Part shown: positions 28,952 to 39,367 of the stretch, one piece after another | Layout of the letters: each line of letters starts with the position of its first letter | Numbering within the stretch: position 1 is the first letter of the stretch | Source of the DNA: Geodermatophilus poikilotrophus | GTDB taxonomy: Bacteria; Actinomycetota; Actinomycetes; Mycobacteriales; Geodermatophilaceae | Direction: 5' to 3' | DNA length: 64,000 nt | NCBI RefSeq assembly: GCF_900111455.1 | Contig: NZ_FOIE01000001.1 | Location: 1-64,000 of the forward strand | Notes under the pieces: generated by a model | Seen by the model: only the letters and a program-made list of their open reading frames with translations | What the model was told of the DNA's origin: nothing | Database searches by the model: none | Translations under genes and position numbers: made by a program

Positions 28952-29758
28952 GTGACAGCGACGGGTGCGCCGGAGGTCGGCAGCGGGCGGTTCACCGTCA
29001 AGCTGACGAACTTCGAGGGCCCGTTCGACCTGCTGCTGCAGCTCATCGGCAAGCACAAGCTCGACGTCACTGAGATCGCGCTGTCCCGGGTGACCGACGA
29101 GTTCATCGCGCACCTGCGCGCGCTCGGCGACGAGCTCCACCTCGACCAGGCCAGCGAGTTCCTGGTGGTCGCGGCCACCCTGCTGGACCTCAAGGCCGCC
29201 CGGCTGCTGCCCGCCGCGGAGGTCGAGGACGACGAGGACCTCGAGCTCCTCGAGGCGCGTGACCTGCTGTTCGCCCGGCTGCTGCAGTACCGCGCCTACA
29301 AGCAGGCCGCGGCCTTCCTCCGCGATCGCGAGGCCGGCGCCGTCCGCCGGCACGCCCGCGACGTCGCGCTCGAGCCGCGGTTCGCCGACCTGCTGCCCGA
29401 GGTGCTGCTGGGCGTCACGCCCGAGCAGTTAGCCGCGCTGGCCACCTCGGCGCTGACCCCGAAGGTGCCGCCCACGGTCGGGATCTCCCACCTGCACGCG
29501 CCGGCCGTCAGCGTGTCCGAGCAGCTCCTGCTCGTGCGCAACCAGCTCCTCGCCGCCGGGACGGCGAGCTTCCGGGCGCTGACCGCGGACTGCGGGCACA
29601 CCCTCGAGGTGGTCGCCCGGTTCCTCGCCCTGCTCGAGCTCTACCGCCAGCAGCGGGTCGTCTTCGAGCAGCTGACCCCGCTCGGCGAGCTGCACGTGCG
29701 CTGGACCGGCGGCGCGGAACCGGGGCCCGAGGTCCTCGTCGACGGGGAGTACGCGTGA
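28952..29758 (+). CDS. scpA: segregation and condensation protein A
   Basis: The 268-residue kleisin subunit of the SMC-ScpAB condensin has the diagnostic N-terminus FEGPFDLLLQLIGKHKLDVTEIALSRVTDEF. FLVVAATLLDLKAARLLP follows, with an acidic linker (EVEDDEDLELLEARDLL). The winged-helix C-terminus is VVARFLALLELYRQQRVVFEQLTPLGEL. It starts at a GTG and its stop overlaps the scpB GTG by four bases, matching Rv1709-Rv1710. Confidence 0.95.
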   Translation: MTATGAPEVGSGRFTVKLTNFEGPFDLLLQLIGKHKLDVTEIALSRVTDEFIAHLRALGDELHLDQASEFLVVAATLLDLKAARLLPAAEVEDDEDLELLEARDLLFARLLQYRAYKQAAAFLRDREAGAVRRHARDVALEPRFADLLPEVLLGVTPEQLAALATSALTPKVPPTVGISHLHAPAVSVSEQLLLVRNQLLAAGTASFRALTADCGHTLEVVARFLALLELYRQQRVVFEQLTPLGELHVRWTGGAEPGPEVLVDGEYA

Positions 29759-30582
29759 GCGGCGAGCGGCCGCCCGTCTCGTGGGACGCGCTGGCCGCGG
29801 AGCTGGCCGCCACCCGCGAGGAGGCCGAGCAGCGCAGCGGCCCCGACCCCGCTACCTGGGACGCCGTCGCCGCGGAGCTCGCCGCCCGCGTCGCCGACCG
29901 GCCGGCGGCGGGAGCCGAGCCCGCTCCGGTCGAGGAGCCCGCGCCCCTGCCCCCACCCGTCGTCGCGTCGGGCGAGCCGGAGCCGGCGCCGGGACCCGAA
30001 CCGGAGCCGGAACCCGAGCCGGGGCCAGACCTCGACCCGGCCGCGCTGCGCGGCGGGCTGGAGGCGCTGCTGTTCGTCGTCGACACCTCGGTCGACGAGG
30101 TCACCCTGGCCGGCGCGCTGCGCTGCCCGGTGCCGCGGGTGCGGACCCTCCTGGCCGAGCTCGCCGCGGACTACGACCGCCGCGGCGCGGGCATCACGCT
30201 GCGCCGGGCGGGGGAGGGCTGGCGGCTATACACCCGGGAGGAGCACGCCGGCGTCGTCGAGCGCTACCTCGTCGACGGGCAGCGCAGCCGGCTCACCCAG
30301 GCGGCGCTGGAGACCCTCGCCGTCATCGCCTACCGGCAGCCGGTGACCCGCGCGCGGGTGTCGGCGATCCGCGGCGTCGGTGTGGACGGCGTCATGCGCA
30401 CGCTCATCTCCCGCGGCCTCGTGTCCGAGGTCGGCACCGACCCCGACAGCGGCGGCGGGCTCTACGCGACCACGCCGCTGTTCCTCGAGCGGCTGGGGCT
30501 GGAGAGCCTCGACGAGCTGCCCGAGCTCGGTCCGCTGCTGCCCGAGACGTCGTCCCTGCTAGACGAGCACCCCGACGCCTGA
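29755..30582 (+). CDS. scpB: segregation and condensation protein B
   Basis: The 275-residue partner of ScpA has an N-terminal extension of about 95 residues rich in Glu, Pro and Ala, including tandem PEPEP repeats. Two winged-helix domains follow: LRGGLEALLFVVDTSVDEVTLAGAL, then the conserved RLTQAALETLAVIAYRQPVTRARVSAIRGVG and TLISRGLVSEVG. The extension is longer than in most ScpB proteins and probably disordered. It is coupled to scpA and followed by a hairpin and rluB. Confidence 0.94.
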   Translation: MSGERPPVSWDALAAELAATREEAEQRSGPDPATWDAVAAELAARVADRPAAGAEPAPVEEPAPLPPPVVASGEPEPAPGPEPEPEPEPGPDLDPAALRGGLEALLFVVDTSVDEVTLAGALRCPVPRVRTLLAELAADYDRRGAGITLRRAGEGWRLYTREEHAGVVERYLVDGQRSRLTQAALETLAVIAYRQPVTRARVSAIRGVGVDGVMRTLISRGLVSEVGTDPDSGGGLYATTPLFLERLGLESLDELPELGPLLPETSSLLDEHPDA

Positions 30583-30607
30583 GAGGACCCCTCTGCCGGG
30601 GTTCCTC
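30583..30607 (+). terminator. weak hairpin after scpB
   Basis: GAGGACCCC and GGGGTTCCTC form an imperfect stem with a 6-base loop immediately after the scpB stop. There is no T-tract. It may attenuate read-through into the 236-base gap before rluB. Confidence 0.35.
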
Positions 30608-30818
30608 GTGCACTGCGGGCGCTGCAGCACCGGCAATGCGCGGACAGCGCCGGCGGTCCACGGCACTGTCGCGTGCTTCCCCGCGTCCCCGCGCTGCTAC
30701 ACCGGCGCGAGAGCGGCAGCCACGGCGCGGGACCCCGCCGCGACGGCCTGCCCGGCGACCCCGCGGGGCGACGTCCGGCCGTACGGGGGGTGTGCACCGG
30801 GTGGGAGACTGGACGGCG

Positions 30819-31661
30819 ATGGACACCGCCCCGCACGACGACAGCACCCCCGGCCCCGACGAGGGGTGGTCGGAGGACGTGGAGCTCGCCCCCGTGCACC
30901 CCGGTGACCGCGGCGGCAGCGGCACCGACGCGTCGGCGGAGGGGGAGCGGCTGCAGAAGGTCCTCGCCCGCGCCGGGGTCGCCTCCCGCCGCGTCGTGGA
31001 GAACATGGTCGACCAGGGCCGGATCAGCGTGAACGGCAGGACGGTCGCCGTGCAGGGCATGCGGGTCGACCCCGAGCGCGACAAGATCGCCGTCGACGGC
31101 GTCCGCATCGAGCTGCGCGACGACCGCGTCACCTACGCGCTGAACAAGCCGCCGGGCGTCATCACCGCGATGAGCGACGACCGGAACCGGCCGACCGTCG
31201 GGGACATGGTCGGCGACCTGGCGCCCGGCCTGGTGCACGTCGGCCGGCTGGACCAGGACACCGAGGGCCTGCTGCTGGTCACCAACGACGGCGAGCTGGC
31301 CCACCGCCTCGCGCACCCCTCCTACGAGGTCAAGAAGACCTACCTGGCGCAGGTGTCGGGCCCGGTCCCGCGCGACATGGCCCGCCGGCTGCGCTCCGGG
31401 GTGGAGCTGGAGGACGGCCCGGTGAAGGTCGACTCCTTCCGGGTGGTCGACACCCACGCCGGCCAGTCGGTCGTCGAGGTCGTGCTCCACGAGGGTCGCA
31501 AGCACATCGTCCGGCGGCTGCTGGCCGCCGTCGGGCTGCCGGTGTCCCGGCTGACCCGCACCGCCGTCGGCCCGGTCAAGCTCGAGCGCATGCGCAGCGG
31601 GTCGATCCGCCGGCTCTCCCGCGCCGAGGTCGGCGCGCTGCAGGAGGCCGTCGGCCTCTAG
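30819..31661 (+). CDS. rluB: 23S rRNA pseudouridine synthase RluB-like
   Basis: The 280-residue protein has an acidic leader (1-40) and an S4 domain (ERLQKVLARAGVASRRVVENMVDQGRISVNG). The RsuA-family catalytic domain carries Asp in VGRLDQDTEGLLLVTNDGELAHRLAHP. VLHEGRKHIVRRLLAAVG and RTAVGPVKLERM follow. It isomerises a uridine in 23S rRNA near the peptidyl-transferase centre (family knowledge). The ATG at 30819 follows GTGGGAGA. It sits between scpB and, after the inserted xyl genes, aroH-cmk-der. Confidence 0.93.
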   Translation: MDTAPHDDSTPGPDEGWSEDVELAPVHPGDRGGSGTDASAEGERLQKVLARAGVASRRVVENMVDQGRISVNGRTVAVQGMRVDPERDKIAVDGVRIELRDDRVTYALNKPPGVITAMSDDRNRPTVGDMVGDLAPGLVHVGRLDQDTEGLLLVTNDGELAHRLAHPSYEVKKTYLAQVSGPVPRDMARRLRSGVELEDGPVKVDSFRVVDTHAGQSVVEVVLHEGRKHIVRRLLAAVGLPVSRLTRTAVGPVKLERMRSGSIRRLSRAEVGALQEAVGL

Positions 31662-31821
31662 GGCTCAGCAGGAGCCAGGTCACCGGCCCGTCCGGACGAC
31701 CGCTCGGCCCGGTGGGAGCCGAGGTCGACCAGCGGGACGCCGGCCACGGTGGCCGGTCCCCGTGACGCCTCGGGCGCGGGTCGCGGCCCGGGGGACGGCG
31801 GTGCCGGGAGGACCGGCGGGC

Positions 31822-33018
31822 TCAGCCGAGCCGGCGGACCGGGTCGGCCAGCACGTCGCCCAGCGCGCGCAGGGCGGCTCCGGTGGCGCCCGCCGCCGGG
31901 GGACCGGTCACGGCCGCCACCACCGGACGGCGCCACCGCGCCGACAGGACCCGCCGGCCCAGCAGCTCCTCCAGCGGGGGGCGGAGCGGGCCGGCGAGCG
32001 CGGCCAGGTGCCCGCCGAGGACGACGGCCGGCAGGTCGAGCACGTTGACCACGCCGGCCAGGGCGACGCCGAGCGCGCGGGCCGCGGCGTCGAGCGCCCG
32101 CCGGACGTCGGCGTCCCCGGCCGAGGCGCGGGCGACGACCTCCGCGGGCGCGGTGTCCAGCGGGAGCCCGGCGGCGGCGAGCAGCGCGTGCCGTCCGGCG
32201 TACTGCTCCAGGCAGCCGGTCGAGCCGCAGCGGCAGGGCGGCCCGTCGGGGTCCACGCAGACGTGCCCCACCTCGCCGGCCCAGCCGGCGCTGCCGGTCA
32301 TCACCTGCCCACCGACCACCGCTGCGCCGCCGATGCCGATCTGCCCGGAGAGGTAGAGGAAGTCGCGCATCGGACCGGGTCGTCCCGGCGCGGTCTCGGC
32401 CACGGTGCGGGCGGCCAGGTCGGCCTCGTTGCCCGGCACCGGGCGCAGCCCGTCCGGCAGGTGCGCGGCCAGCAGGCCGACGGCGTCGACGTCGGACCAG
32501 CCGAGGTTGGGAGCGCGCAGCAGCAGGTGGCGCTCGACGTCGACCAGCCCCGGCAGCGCCAGCCCGGCGCCGGCCAGCCGCAGCTCACCGGCCGGCCCGG
32601 CGAGCAGGTCGGTGGCCAGCGCGCCGAGCCGGGCCAGGGTGCGCGCGGGGTCGCTGCCGACCAGGTCGTCCTCCTCGACGCGTTCGGCGACCACCCGGCC
32701 GCGCAGGTCGAGCAGGCGGGCGGCGAGCAGTCCGGCGTCCACCTGCAGGCCCAGCGCGCCGATCCGGGCGCCGGGCAGCAGCGGGGTGGCCGGGCGCCCG
32801 CGGCGGGGCGGCGCCAGGCGCTCGCCCTCGTCGAGCAGCCCGCCGGCGACCAGCTCGTCGACCAGCCGGGCGGCGGTCGCCCGCGTCGTCCCGGTGCGGA
32901 CGGCGACGTCGGCGCGCGACAGCGGCCCGTCGGCGGCGCAGACGGTGCGCAGCACGAGGGCCAGGTTGCTGCTGCGCAGCGTCGACTGCCGCGCCCCGGT
33001 CCCCTCCGTCGTCCGCAC
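31822..33018 (-). CDS. xylR: ROK-family repressor of the xylose genes (XylR-like)
   Basis: The 398-residue protein has an N-terminal winged helix ([42 protein letters not shown]). The ROK sugar-kinase-like domain has [38 protein letters not shown], and the zinc signature [15 protein letters not shown]. It is divergent from xylA, with a palindromic operator in the 68-base space. This is the classical arrangement of XylR, which releases DNA on binding xylose. The 160 bases between it and the convergent rluB gene hold no convincing gene. Confidence 0.9.
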   Translation of the reverse strand: MRTTEGTGARQSTLRSSNLALVLRTVCAADGPLSRADVAVRTGTTRATAARLVDELVAGGLLDEGERLAPPRRGRPATPLLPGARIGALGLQVDAGLLAARLLDLRGRVVAERVEEDDLVGSDPARTLARLGALATDLLAGPAGELRLAGAGLALPGLVDVERHLLLRAPNLGWSDVDAVGLLAAHLPDGLRPVPGNEADLAARTVAETAPGRPGPMRDFLYLSGQIGIGGAAVVGGQVMTGSAGWAGEVGHVCVDPDGPPCRCGSTGCLEQYAGRHALLAAAGLPLDTAPAEVVARASAGDADVRRALDAAARALGVALAGVVNVLDLPAVVLGGHLAALAGPLRPPLEELLGRRVLSARWRRPVVAAVTGPPAAGATGAALRALGDVLADPVRRLG

Positions 33019-33021
33019 CCC

Positions 33022-33050
33022 TTGAGGTTAGCCGCGTCGCTGCTTTATGT
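33022..33050 (+). promoter_or_regulatory. xylA promoter
   Basis: TTGAGG (33022-33027) and TTATGT (33045-33050) are separated by exactly 17 bases and fit a housekeeping sigma-factor promoter. The expected start of transcription falls within the palindromic operator just downstream. A GAGGGAGA ribosome site lies before the xylA ATG. Confidence 0.6.
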
Positions 33051-33064
33051 TCTACGGAAGAACA
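33048..33064. promoter_or_regulatory. XylR operator palindrome
   Basis: TGTTCT and AGAACA are perfect inverted arms around the 5-base centre ACGGA. The site overlaps the xylA -10 element and the likely transcription start, so a bound ROK repressor would block initiation. It also lies 30 bases upstream of the repressor start and could autoregulate it. Confidence 0.75.
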
Positions 33065-33086
33065 AAACCCGATCGAGGGAGATCGC

Positions 33087-34277
33087 ATGACCGCGCCGCA
33101 GCCCACCAAGGACGACCGGTTCACCTTCGGCCTCTGGACCGTCGGCTGGCAGGCCCGCGACCCGTTCGGCGACGCGACCCGCCCGGCGCTGGACCCGGTG
33201 GAGAGCGTGCACCGCCTCGCCGAGCTGGGCGCCGCCGGCGTCACATTCCACGACGACGACCTGATCCCGTTCGGCAGCGACGACGCCGAGCGCGCCAAGC
33301 ACGTCGAGCGCTTCACGGCCGCGCTTGAGGAGACCGGCCTGGTCGTCCCCATGGCCACGACCAACCTGTTCACCCACCCGGTGTTCAAGGAGGGTGCGCT
33401 CACCGCCAACGACCGCGACGTCCGCCGGTTCGCGATGCGCAAGGTCATGCGCAACATGGACCTCGCCGCCGAGCTCGGCGCGCGCACCTACGTGCTGTGG
33501 GGCGGCCGCGAGGGCGCGGAGGTCGACACCGCCAAGGACCTGCGAGCCGCGCTCGACCGCTACCGCGAGGCCATCGACACCCTGGCGCAGTACTCGGAGG
33601 ACCGCGGCTACGGGCTGCGCTTCGCCCTGGAGCCCAAGCCGAACGAGCCGCGCGGCGACATCTTCCTGCCGACCATCGGGCACGCCCTGGCCTTCATCTC
33701 CACCCTGGAGCACGCCGACCTGGTCGGCCTGAACCCCGAGGTCGGCCACGAGCAGATGGCCAACCTGAACTACACCCACGGCATCGCCCAGGCGCTGTGG
33801 CAGGGCAAGCTCTTCCACATCGACCTCAACGGCCAGCACGGTCCCAAGTTCGACCAGGACCTGGTCTTCGGCCACGGCGACCTGCTCAGCGCCTTCGGCA
33901 CCGTCGACCTGCTCGAGCACGGCGGCCCGAACGGGGGTCCGGCCTACGACGGGCCGCGGCACTTCGACTACAAGCCGCTGCGCACCGAGGACGTCGACGG
34001 GGTGTGGGCCTCGGCCGCGGCCAACATGCGCACCTACCTGCTGCTCAAGGAGCGGGCGGCGGCCTTCCGCGCCGACCCGGAGGTGCAGGAGGCGCTGGCC
34101 GCCGCCCGCGTGCCCGAGCTGGCGCAGCCGACGCTGGCCGACGGCGAGACGTACGAGGACCTGCTGGCCGACCGCGCGGCGTTCGAGGAGTTCGACGCCG
34201 AGGCCGCCGGTGCCCGTCCCGGCGGTCAGGTGCGGCTCTCGCAGCTGGCGGTGGAGCACCTCCTCGGCGCCCGCTGA
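33087..34277 (+). CDS. xylA: xylose isomerase
   Basis: The 396-residue enzyme converts D-xylose to D-xylulose. It is a class I actinobacterial isomerase with [15 protein letters not shown], catalytic His55 in [13 protein letters not shown] and the YVLWGGREG block. Metal ligands lie in [27 protein letters not shown] and FHIDLNGQ, with FDYKPLR near the C-terminus. The length matches Streptomyces-type enzymes (about 388-396). It is regulated by the adjacent ROK repressor through the operator at 33048 and followed closely by xylB. Confidence 0.97.
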   Translation: MTAPQPTKDDRFTFGLWTVGWQARDPFGDATRPALDPVESVHRLAELGAAGVTFHDDDLIPFGSDDAERAKHVERFTAALEETGLVVPMATTNLFTHPVFKEGALTANDRDVRRFAMRKVMRNMDLAAELGARTYVLWGGREGAEVDTAKDLRAALDRYREAIDTLAQYSEDRGYGLRFALEPKPNEPRGDIFLPTIGHALAFISTLEHADLVGLNPEVGHEQMANLNYTHGIAQALWQGKLFHIDLNGQHGPKFDQDLVFGHGDLLSAFGTVDLLEHGGPNGGPAYDGPRHFDYKPLRTEDVDGVWASAAANMRTYLLLKERAAAFRADPEVQEALAAARVPELAQPTLADGETYEDLLADRAAFEEFDAEAAGARPGGQVRLSQLAVEHLLGAR

Positions 34278-34296
34278 CTCCGGTAGGCACTGCGTC

Positions 34297-35745
34297 ATGA
34301 CACTGGTGGCCGGGGTCGACTCGTCGACCCAGTCGTGCAAGGTCGTGGTCCGGGACGCGGAGAGCGGTCGCCTGGTCCGGGAGGGCCGGGCGCCGCACCC
34401 CGACGGGACGGAGGTCGACCCGGCCGCGTGGCGGGCGGCGCTGCAGGCGGCCGTCGCCGGGGCCGGCGGCCTCGGCGACGTCGCCGCCGTGGCGGTGGGC
34501 GGGCAGCAGCACGGGATGGTCTGCCTCGACGAGGACGGCGCGGTGGTCCGCCCGGCGCTGCTGTGGAACGACACCCGCTCCGCGGGAGCCGCGGCCGACC
34601 TGGTGGCCGAGCTGGGCGGGCCGGAGGCCGGTGGCCGGGCGTGGGCCGACGCGGTCGGCCTCGTGCCGGTCGCCTCCTTCACGGTCACCAAACTGCGCTG
34701 GCTGGCGCAGTCCGAGCCCGGGAACGCCGCCCGCACCGCGGCGGTGTGCCTGCCCCACGACTGGCTGACGTGGGAGCTCGCGGGCTCGCGCGACCTGGGC
34801 GCGCTCGTCACCGACCGCGGGGACGCCAGCGGCACCGGCTACTGGTCGCCCGTCACCGGCGACTACCGCCTGGACCTGCTGGAGCGGGCCTTCGGGCGCA
34901 CCCCCGTCGTCCCCCGCGTGCTGGGCCCGGCAGAGCAGGCCGGAACGGTCGCCGCCGGCTCGCTGACCGGCGGTGACGGGGGCGCGGTGCTCGGCCCGGG
35001 CACGGGGGACAACGCCGCCGCGGCGCTCGGCCTCAACGCCGAGCCCGGCGACGTGGTCGTCTCCATCGGCACCTCGGGGGTGGTCTCCACCGTCTCCACG
35101 ACGCCGATGACCGACCCGACCGGCACCGTCGCCGGGTTCGCCGACGCCACCGGGCACTTCCTCCCGCTGGTCACCACCCTCAACGCCGCCCGCGTGCTCG
35201 ACGCGACGGCCCGGCTGCTCGGGGTCGACCACGCGGAGCTGTCGCGGCTGGCGCTGTCCGCGCCGGCCGGCGCCGGCGGCCTGGTGCTCGTGCCCTACCT
35301 GGAGGGGGAGCGGACGCCCAACCGGCCCTACGCCACCGGGGCGCTGCACGGCCTCACCCTGGCGACCGGTGACCCGGCGCACCTGGCGCGGGCGGCCGTC
35401 GAGGGCCTGCTGTGCGGGCTGGCCGACGGGCTCGCGGCCGTGGCCGCCGGGGGGACGCCGGTGCGCCGGGTGTTCCTCGTCGGCGGCGGCGCACGCTCCG
35501 AGGCGATCCGCCGGATCGCCCCCGCCGTGCTCGGCGTGCCGGTGCTGGTCCCACCGCCGGGGGAGTACGTGGCCGACGGCGCTGCCCGGCAGGCGGCCTG
35601 GGTGCTGGCCGGCGGCGACACCCCTCCGGTCTGGCCGAGCGCGGCCACCGAGGTCTACGAGGCCGACCCGGTGCCCGCCGTCCGCGAGCGCTACGCGGAG
35701 GTCCGGGACCTGACCGCGGACCGGGTGCCCGGCGCCGGTACCTAG
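34297..35745 (+). CDS. xylB: xylulokinase
   Basis: This 482-residue FGGY-family kinase phosphorylates D-xylulose to xylulose 5-phosphate. It has the N-terminal phosphate loop [26 protein letters not shown] and [11 protein letters not shown] with catalytic-region Asp. [15 protein letters not shown] and [11 protein letters not shown] follow. The C-terminal FGGY signature region is [23 protein letters not shown]. It starts 20 bases after xylA, so the two form an operon feeding the pentose phosphate pathway. Confidence 0.95.
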   Translation: MTLVAGVDSSTQSCKVVVRDAESGRLVREGRAPHPDGTEVDPAAWRAALQAAVAGAGGLGDVAAVAVGGQQHGMVCLDEDGAVVRPALLWNDTRSAGAAADLVAELGGPEAGGRAWADAVGLVPVASFTVTKLRWLAQSEPGNAARTAAVCLPHDWLTWELAGSRDLGALVTDRGDASGTGYWSPVTGDYRLDLLERAFGRTPVVPRVLGPAEQAGTVAAGSLTGGDGGAVLGPGTGDNAAAALGLNAEPGDVVVSIGTSGVVSTVSTTPMTDPTGTVAGFADATGHFLPLVTTLNAARVLDATARLLGVDHAELSRLALSAPAGAGGLVLVPYLEGERTPNRPYATGALHGLTLATGDPAHLARAAVEGLLCGLADGLAAVAAGGTPVRRVFLVGGGARSEAIRRIAPAVLGVPVLVPPPGEYVADGAARQAAWVLAGGDTPPVWPSAATEVYEADPVPAVRERYAEVRDLTADRVPGAGT

Positions 35746-35800
35746 ACTCGACCGGGGGGCACGGCGATCCGCTGCCCCGCACCGATCGAGGAGAGTGGTA

Positions 35801-36163
35801 GTGGCCGTCCGAGCCATCCGGGGCGCGACGCAGGTGGACGCCGACGAGCGGGAGCTGGTCCTCGAGGCAACCCGCGAGCTGGTGAGCGCGGTGATGGAGC
35901 GCAACCAGCTGGAGCACGACGACGTCATCAGCATCCTGTTCACCGCCACCCCCGACCTCGTCTCGGAGTTCCCGGCGCTCGCCGCCCGCGAGCTCGGCTT
36001 CGGGGACGTGCCGCTGATGTGCGCCACCGAGATCGGCGTCCCGCACGCGCTGCCGCGGGTGCTGCGGCTGATGGCGCACGTGGAGACCGACCGGCCGCGT
36101 GCGGACGTGCAGCACGTGTACCTGCGCGGGGCGAAGGCGCTGCGACGGGACATCGCCCAGTGA
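35801..36163 (+). CDS. aroH: chorismate mutase, AroH class
   Basis: The 120-residue monofunctional chorismate mutase has active-site residues placed as in Bacillus subtilis AroH, offset by one. They are Arg7 (AIRGAT), Cys74 and Glu77 (MCATEIGVP), Arg89 and Tyr107 (QHVYLRGA). It converts chorismate to prephenate for Phe/Tyr synthesis. The GTG at 35801 has GAGGAGAG seven bases upstream; a GTG at 35795 is less well placed. The stop overlaps the cmk start by four bases. Confidence 0.95.
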   Translation: MAVRAIRGATQVDADERELVLEATRELVSAVMERNQLEHDDVISILFTATPDLVSEFPALAARELGFGDVPLMCATEIGVPHALPRVLRLMAHVETDRPRADVQHVYLRGAKALRRDIAQ

Positions 36164-36849
36164 CCGCCGACTTCACCGGCCAGGTCGCGCTGGACGGCCC
36201 GTCCGGGACGGGCAAGTCCAGCGTCGCCCGTGCCGTCGCCGCGCGGCTGGGGGCGGCCTACCTGGACACCGGTGCGATGTACCGCGCCGCGACGGTCGCC
36301 GTCCTCGACGCCGGGGTGGACCCGGAGGACGCCGAGGCCGTGGCCGCCGCCGTCGCCGCGGCCCGCATCGAGGTCGGGACGGCGGCCGACACCGAGCTGG
36401 TGCAGGTCGACGACGTCGACGTCGCCGTCCGGATCCGCGGTCCGGAGGTCACCCGCGCGGTGTCGGCGGTGTCGGCGGTGCCCTCGGTGCGCCGCCGGCT
36501 GGTCGACCAGCAGCGCGCGCTGGTGGCGGCGGCCGACGCGGTCGTCGTCGAGGGCCGCGACATCGGCACCGTCGTCCTGCCCGGCGCGACGCTGAAGGTG
36601 TACCTGACCGCCGCGCCGGAGGCCCGTGCCGAGCGCCGGGCGGCGCAGCTGGGCCTCAGCACGCCGGACGAGATCGCCGCGCTCGCCGCCGACCTGCGCC
36701 GCCGCGACGAGTACGACAGCAGCCGCGCCGACAGCCCGCTGCGCCCCGCCGAGGACGCCGTGGTCGTCGACAGCACGCACCTGGACCGCGAGGGCGTGGT
36801 CGACCGGGTCGTGGAGCTGGCGCTCTCGACGGTGGGGGCGGCTCGATGA
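36160..36849 (+). CDS. cmk: cytidylate kinase
   Basis: The 229-residue nucleoside monophosphate kinase has P-loop GPSGTGKS at residues 13-20. The CMP-binding [18 protein letters not shown] segment, [33 protein letters not shown] and [21 protein letters not shown] are all Cmk hallmarks. It phosphorylates CMP/dCMP. It starts at a GTG overlapping aroH, and its stop overlaps the der ATG (ATGA), matching Rv1712-Rv1713. Confidence 0.96.
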   Translation: MTADFTGQVALDGPSGTGKSSVARAVAARLGAAYLDTGAMYRAATVAVLDAGVDPEDAEAVAAAVAAARIEVGTAADTELVQVDDVDVAVRIRGPEVTRAVSAVSAVPSVRRRLVDQQRALVAAADAVVVEGRDIGTVVLPGATLKVYLTAAPEARAERRAAQLGLSTPDEIAALAADLRRRDEYDSSRADSPLRPAEDAVVVDSTHLDREGVVDRVVELALSTVGAAR

Positions 36850-38189
36850 CGGAGCAGACCGGTCCGCTGCCGGTCGTCGCGATCGTCGGCCGGCCCAACG
36901 TCGGCAAGTCCACGCTGGTCAACCGGATCCTGGGCCGCCGCGCCGCCGTCGTCCAGGACACCCCGGGCGTCACCCGCGACCGCATCGCCTACGAGGCGCT
37001 GTGGAACGGCAAGCGGTTCACCGTCGTCGACACCGGCGGCTGGGACCCCCGGGCCAGCGGCCTCGGCGCCTCGATCACCCGCCAGGCCGAGTACGCGATG
37101 AAGACCGCCGACGTCATCGTGTTCGTCGTCGACAGCCAGGTGGGCGCCACCGACACCGACCTGGCCGCCGCGCGGATCCTGCGCCGCAGCGACCGGCCGG
37201 TGATCCTGGTGGCCAACAAGGTCGACGACGAGCGCAGCGAGTCCAACGCCGCGGAGCTGTGGTCGCTGGGGCTCGGCGAGCCGCAGCCGGTCAGCGCGCT
37301 GCACGGCCGGGCCAGCGGCGACCTGCTCGACCTGGTCCTCGAGGCGGTGCCCGAGGCCCCGCGGGAGCAGGAGGAGGAGGGCGGCCCCCGCCGGGTCGCG
37401 CTGGTCGGGCGGCCCAATGTCGGCAAGTCCAGCCTGCTGAACCGGCTGGCCAAGGACGAGCGGTCGGTCGTGGACTCGGTCGCCGGCACGACCGTCGACC
37501 CGGTCGACTCGATCGTCACCCTCGGCGGCGAGGAGTGGCGGTTCGTCGACACCGCGGGCCTGCGCCGCAAGGTCAACACCGCCAGCGGCATGGAGTACTA
37601 CGCCAGCCTGCGCACCGAGGCCGCCATCCAGGCCGCCGAGGTGGCCGTGGTGCTGCTGGCCGCCGACGAGGTGGTCAGCGAGCAGGACCAGCGGGTGATC
37701 ACGCAGGTGATCGAGGCCGGCCGCGCGCTGGTCATCGCCTTCAACAAGTGGGACACCCTCGACGAGGACCGGCGGCTGCAGCTGGAGCGCGAGATCGAGC
37801 GCGACCTGGCCCGGGTGAAGTGGGCGTCGCGGGTGAACATCTCGGCACTGACCGGCCGCGGCGTCGACAAGCTCGCCCAGCACCTGCGCGAGGCGCTGGC
37901 CTCCTGGGAGGCGCGGGTGCCGACGGCGGAGCTCAACACCTACATCCGCGCGCTGGTGCAGGAGACGCCGCCACCGGCCCGCGGTGGCCGCGCCCCGAAG
38001 ATCAAGTACTTGACGCAGGCAGACGTCCGCCCGCCGCGGTTCGTGGTCTTCTCGACCGGCTTCCTGGAGGCCGGCTACCGGCGCTTCCTGGAGCGCAAGC
38101 TGCGGGAGCGCTTCGGCTTCCACGGGACGCCGATCGAGGTCTCGGTCAAGGTCCGCGAGGGCCGGGGGAGCGAGCGTTCCCGGGGCTGA
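36846..38189 (+). CDS. der: ribosome-assembly GTPase Der (EngA)
   Basis: The 447-residue protein has two tandem GTPase domains. The first has GRPNVGKS at 15-22, DTGGWD and NKVD. The second starts near residue 187 with [24 protein letters not shown] and NKWD. A KH-like C-terminal domain ends [24 protein letters not shown] ([14 protein letters not shown]). Der matures the 50S subunit. It is the last gene of the aroH-cmk-der operon. Confidence 0.96.
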   Translation: MTEQTGPLPVVAIVGRPNVGKSTLVNRILGRRAAVVQDTPGVTRDRIAYEALWNGKRFTVVDTGGWDPRASGLGASITRQAEYAMKTADVIVFVVDSQVGATDTDLAAARILRRSDRPVILVANKVDDERSESNAAELWSLGLGEPQPVSALHGRASGDLLDLVLEAVPEAPREQEEEGGPRRVALVGRPNVGKSSLLNRLAKDERSVVDSVAGTTVDPVDSIVTLGGEEWRFVDTAGLRRKVNTASGMEYYASLRTEAAIQAAEVAVVLLAADEVVSEQDQRVITQVIEAGRALVIAFNKWDTLDEDRRLQLEREIERDLARVKWASRVNISALTGRGVDKLAQHLREALASWEARVPTAELNTYIRALVQETPPPARGGRAPKIKYLTQADVRPPRFVVFSTGFLEAGYRRFLERKLRERFGFHGTPIEVSVKVREGRGSERSRG

Positions 38190-38225
38190 CCGATGAGTCC
38201 GGGCCCCGGGGTCGGTCTCCCCGGC

Positions 38226-39113
38226 ATGACCGAACCGCAGACCCAGACCCTGCAGGTCGAGGGCGCCGTCCTCACCTACGACGTCCGCCCCGGCTCCTCG
38301 GCCACCGAGCCGCCGCTGCTGCTCATCGGCTCGCCGATGGGCGCGGCGGGTTTCGGCACGCTGGCCGCGCACTTCCGCGACCGCACCGTCGTCACGTACG
38401 ACCCGCGCGGCGTGGAGCGCAGCCGGCGCACCGACGGCGCGCCCGAGACCACGCCCGAGGAGCACGCCGAGGACCTGGCCCGGCTGATCGCGGCGGTGGG
38501 CGCCGGGCCGGTCGACGTCTTCGCCAGCAGCGGGGGAGCGGTCAACGCGCTCGTGCTCGCCGCCCGCCGCCCCGAGTTGGTGCGCACCCTCGTCGCGCAC
38601 GAGCCGCCGGCCCTGACGCTGCTGCCCGACCGCGAGCAGGCGCTCGCCGCGACCCGGCAGGTGCGGGACGCCTACCGGGCACGCGGGTTTGGGGCCGGGA
38701 TGGCGGGGTTCATCCGGCTGGTCGGCCACCGCGGGCCCGTGCCCGGCGACCTCGGCGACCTGCCGGACCCCGCCGCGTTCGGCCTGCCCGCCGGGGACGA
38801 CGGCTCGCGGGACGACGCCCTGCTCGGTCACAACCTCATCAGCTGCACGCACCACGAGCACGACCTGGAGGCGCTGCGGAGCGCCTCGACGCGGATCGTC
38901 GTCGCGGTCGGCGCCGGGTCCGAGGACGAGCTGGCGCACCGGTGCGGGCTGGCGCTGGCCGAGCGACTCGGGCAGGCGCCGGTGGTGTTCCCCGGCGACC
39001 ACGGCGGCTTCCTCGGCGGCGAGTACGGCCAGACGGGGGAGCCGGAGGCGTTCGCCGCGACGCTGCGCGAGGTGCTGGCCGCCGACCGGGACGCGGTTCC
39101 GGCGCGGGGCTGA
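38226..39113 (+). CDS. alpha/beta hydrolase
   Basis: The 295-residue hydrolase has an oxyanion-region strand LLLIGSPMGAAGFGTLAAHF and VVTYDPRGVERSRR. The nucleophile elbow is VDVFASSGGAVNALVLA; the G-x-S-x-G-like motif reads A-S-S-G-G, where Ser is the likely nucleophile. The C-terminal histidine lies in VFPGDHGGF. The substrate is unknown. The ATG at 38226 begins right before the first strand; an in-frame ATG 33 bases earlier is possible. It is the last protein gene before tRNA-Pro. Confidence 0.85.
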   Translation: MTEPQTQTLQVEGAVLTYDVRPGSSATEPPLLLIGSPMGAAGFGTLAAHFRDRTVVTYDPRGVERSRRTDGAPETTPEEHAEDLARLIAAVGAGPVDVFASSGGAVNALVLAARRPELVRTLVAHEPPALTLLPDREQALAATRQVRDAYRARGFGAGMAGFIRLVGHRGPVPGDLGDLPDPAAFGLPAGDDGSRDDALLGHNLISCTHHEHDLEALRSASTRIVVAVGAGSEDELAHRCGLALAERLGQAPVVFPGDHGGFLGGEYGQTGEPEAFAATLREVLAADRDAVPARG

Positions 39114-39189
39114 CCACCGGGTCGGGCGCCCCGGCCGGTGCGGTAACCTGCTCTACGCAGCGATCGGGCGGTGCGAGCCGCCCGGCGCT

Positions 39190-39263
<74 letters not shown>

Positions 39264-39282
39264 CAGCAAAACCGCAGGTTAA

Positions 39283-39313
39283 AGGCGGGTCGGCCGAGGA
39301 GGCCGGCCCGCCT
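39283..39313 (+). terminator. tRNA-Pro terminator
   Basis: AGGCGGGTCGGCC and GGCCGGCCCGCCT form a 13-bp stem (one G-T pair) with a 5-base loop, 20 bases after the tRNA. It also lies downstream of the convergent integrase gene. Confidence 0.75.
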
Positions 39314-39322
39314 CTCGCGTGA

Positions 39323-39367
39323 GTACAGCAACGGGTACAGCAACGCCGCCTGAGGGAACAGCAACGG
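39323..39367. repeat. three direct repeats ACAGCAACG next to the integrase
   Basis: GTACAGCAACG occurs at 39323-39333 and 39335-39345, and GAACAGCAACGG at 39357-39367. All share ACAGCAACG and lie between tRNA-Pro and the integrase stop. Short direct repeats flanking a core site are typical arm-type sites bound by the integrase N-terminal domain. This role is inferred. Confidence 0.65.

Noticed and set aside
39300..39367. Short repeats near the integrase considered as a CRISPR array
   Set aside because: Only three 9-11 base repeats without regular spacers and no cas genes; an integrase arm-site role fits better.
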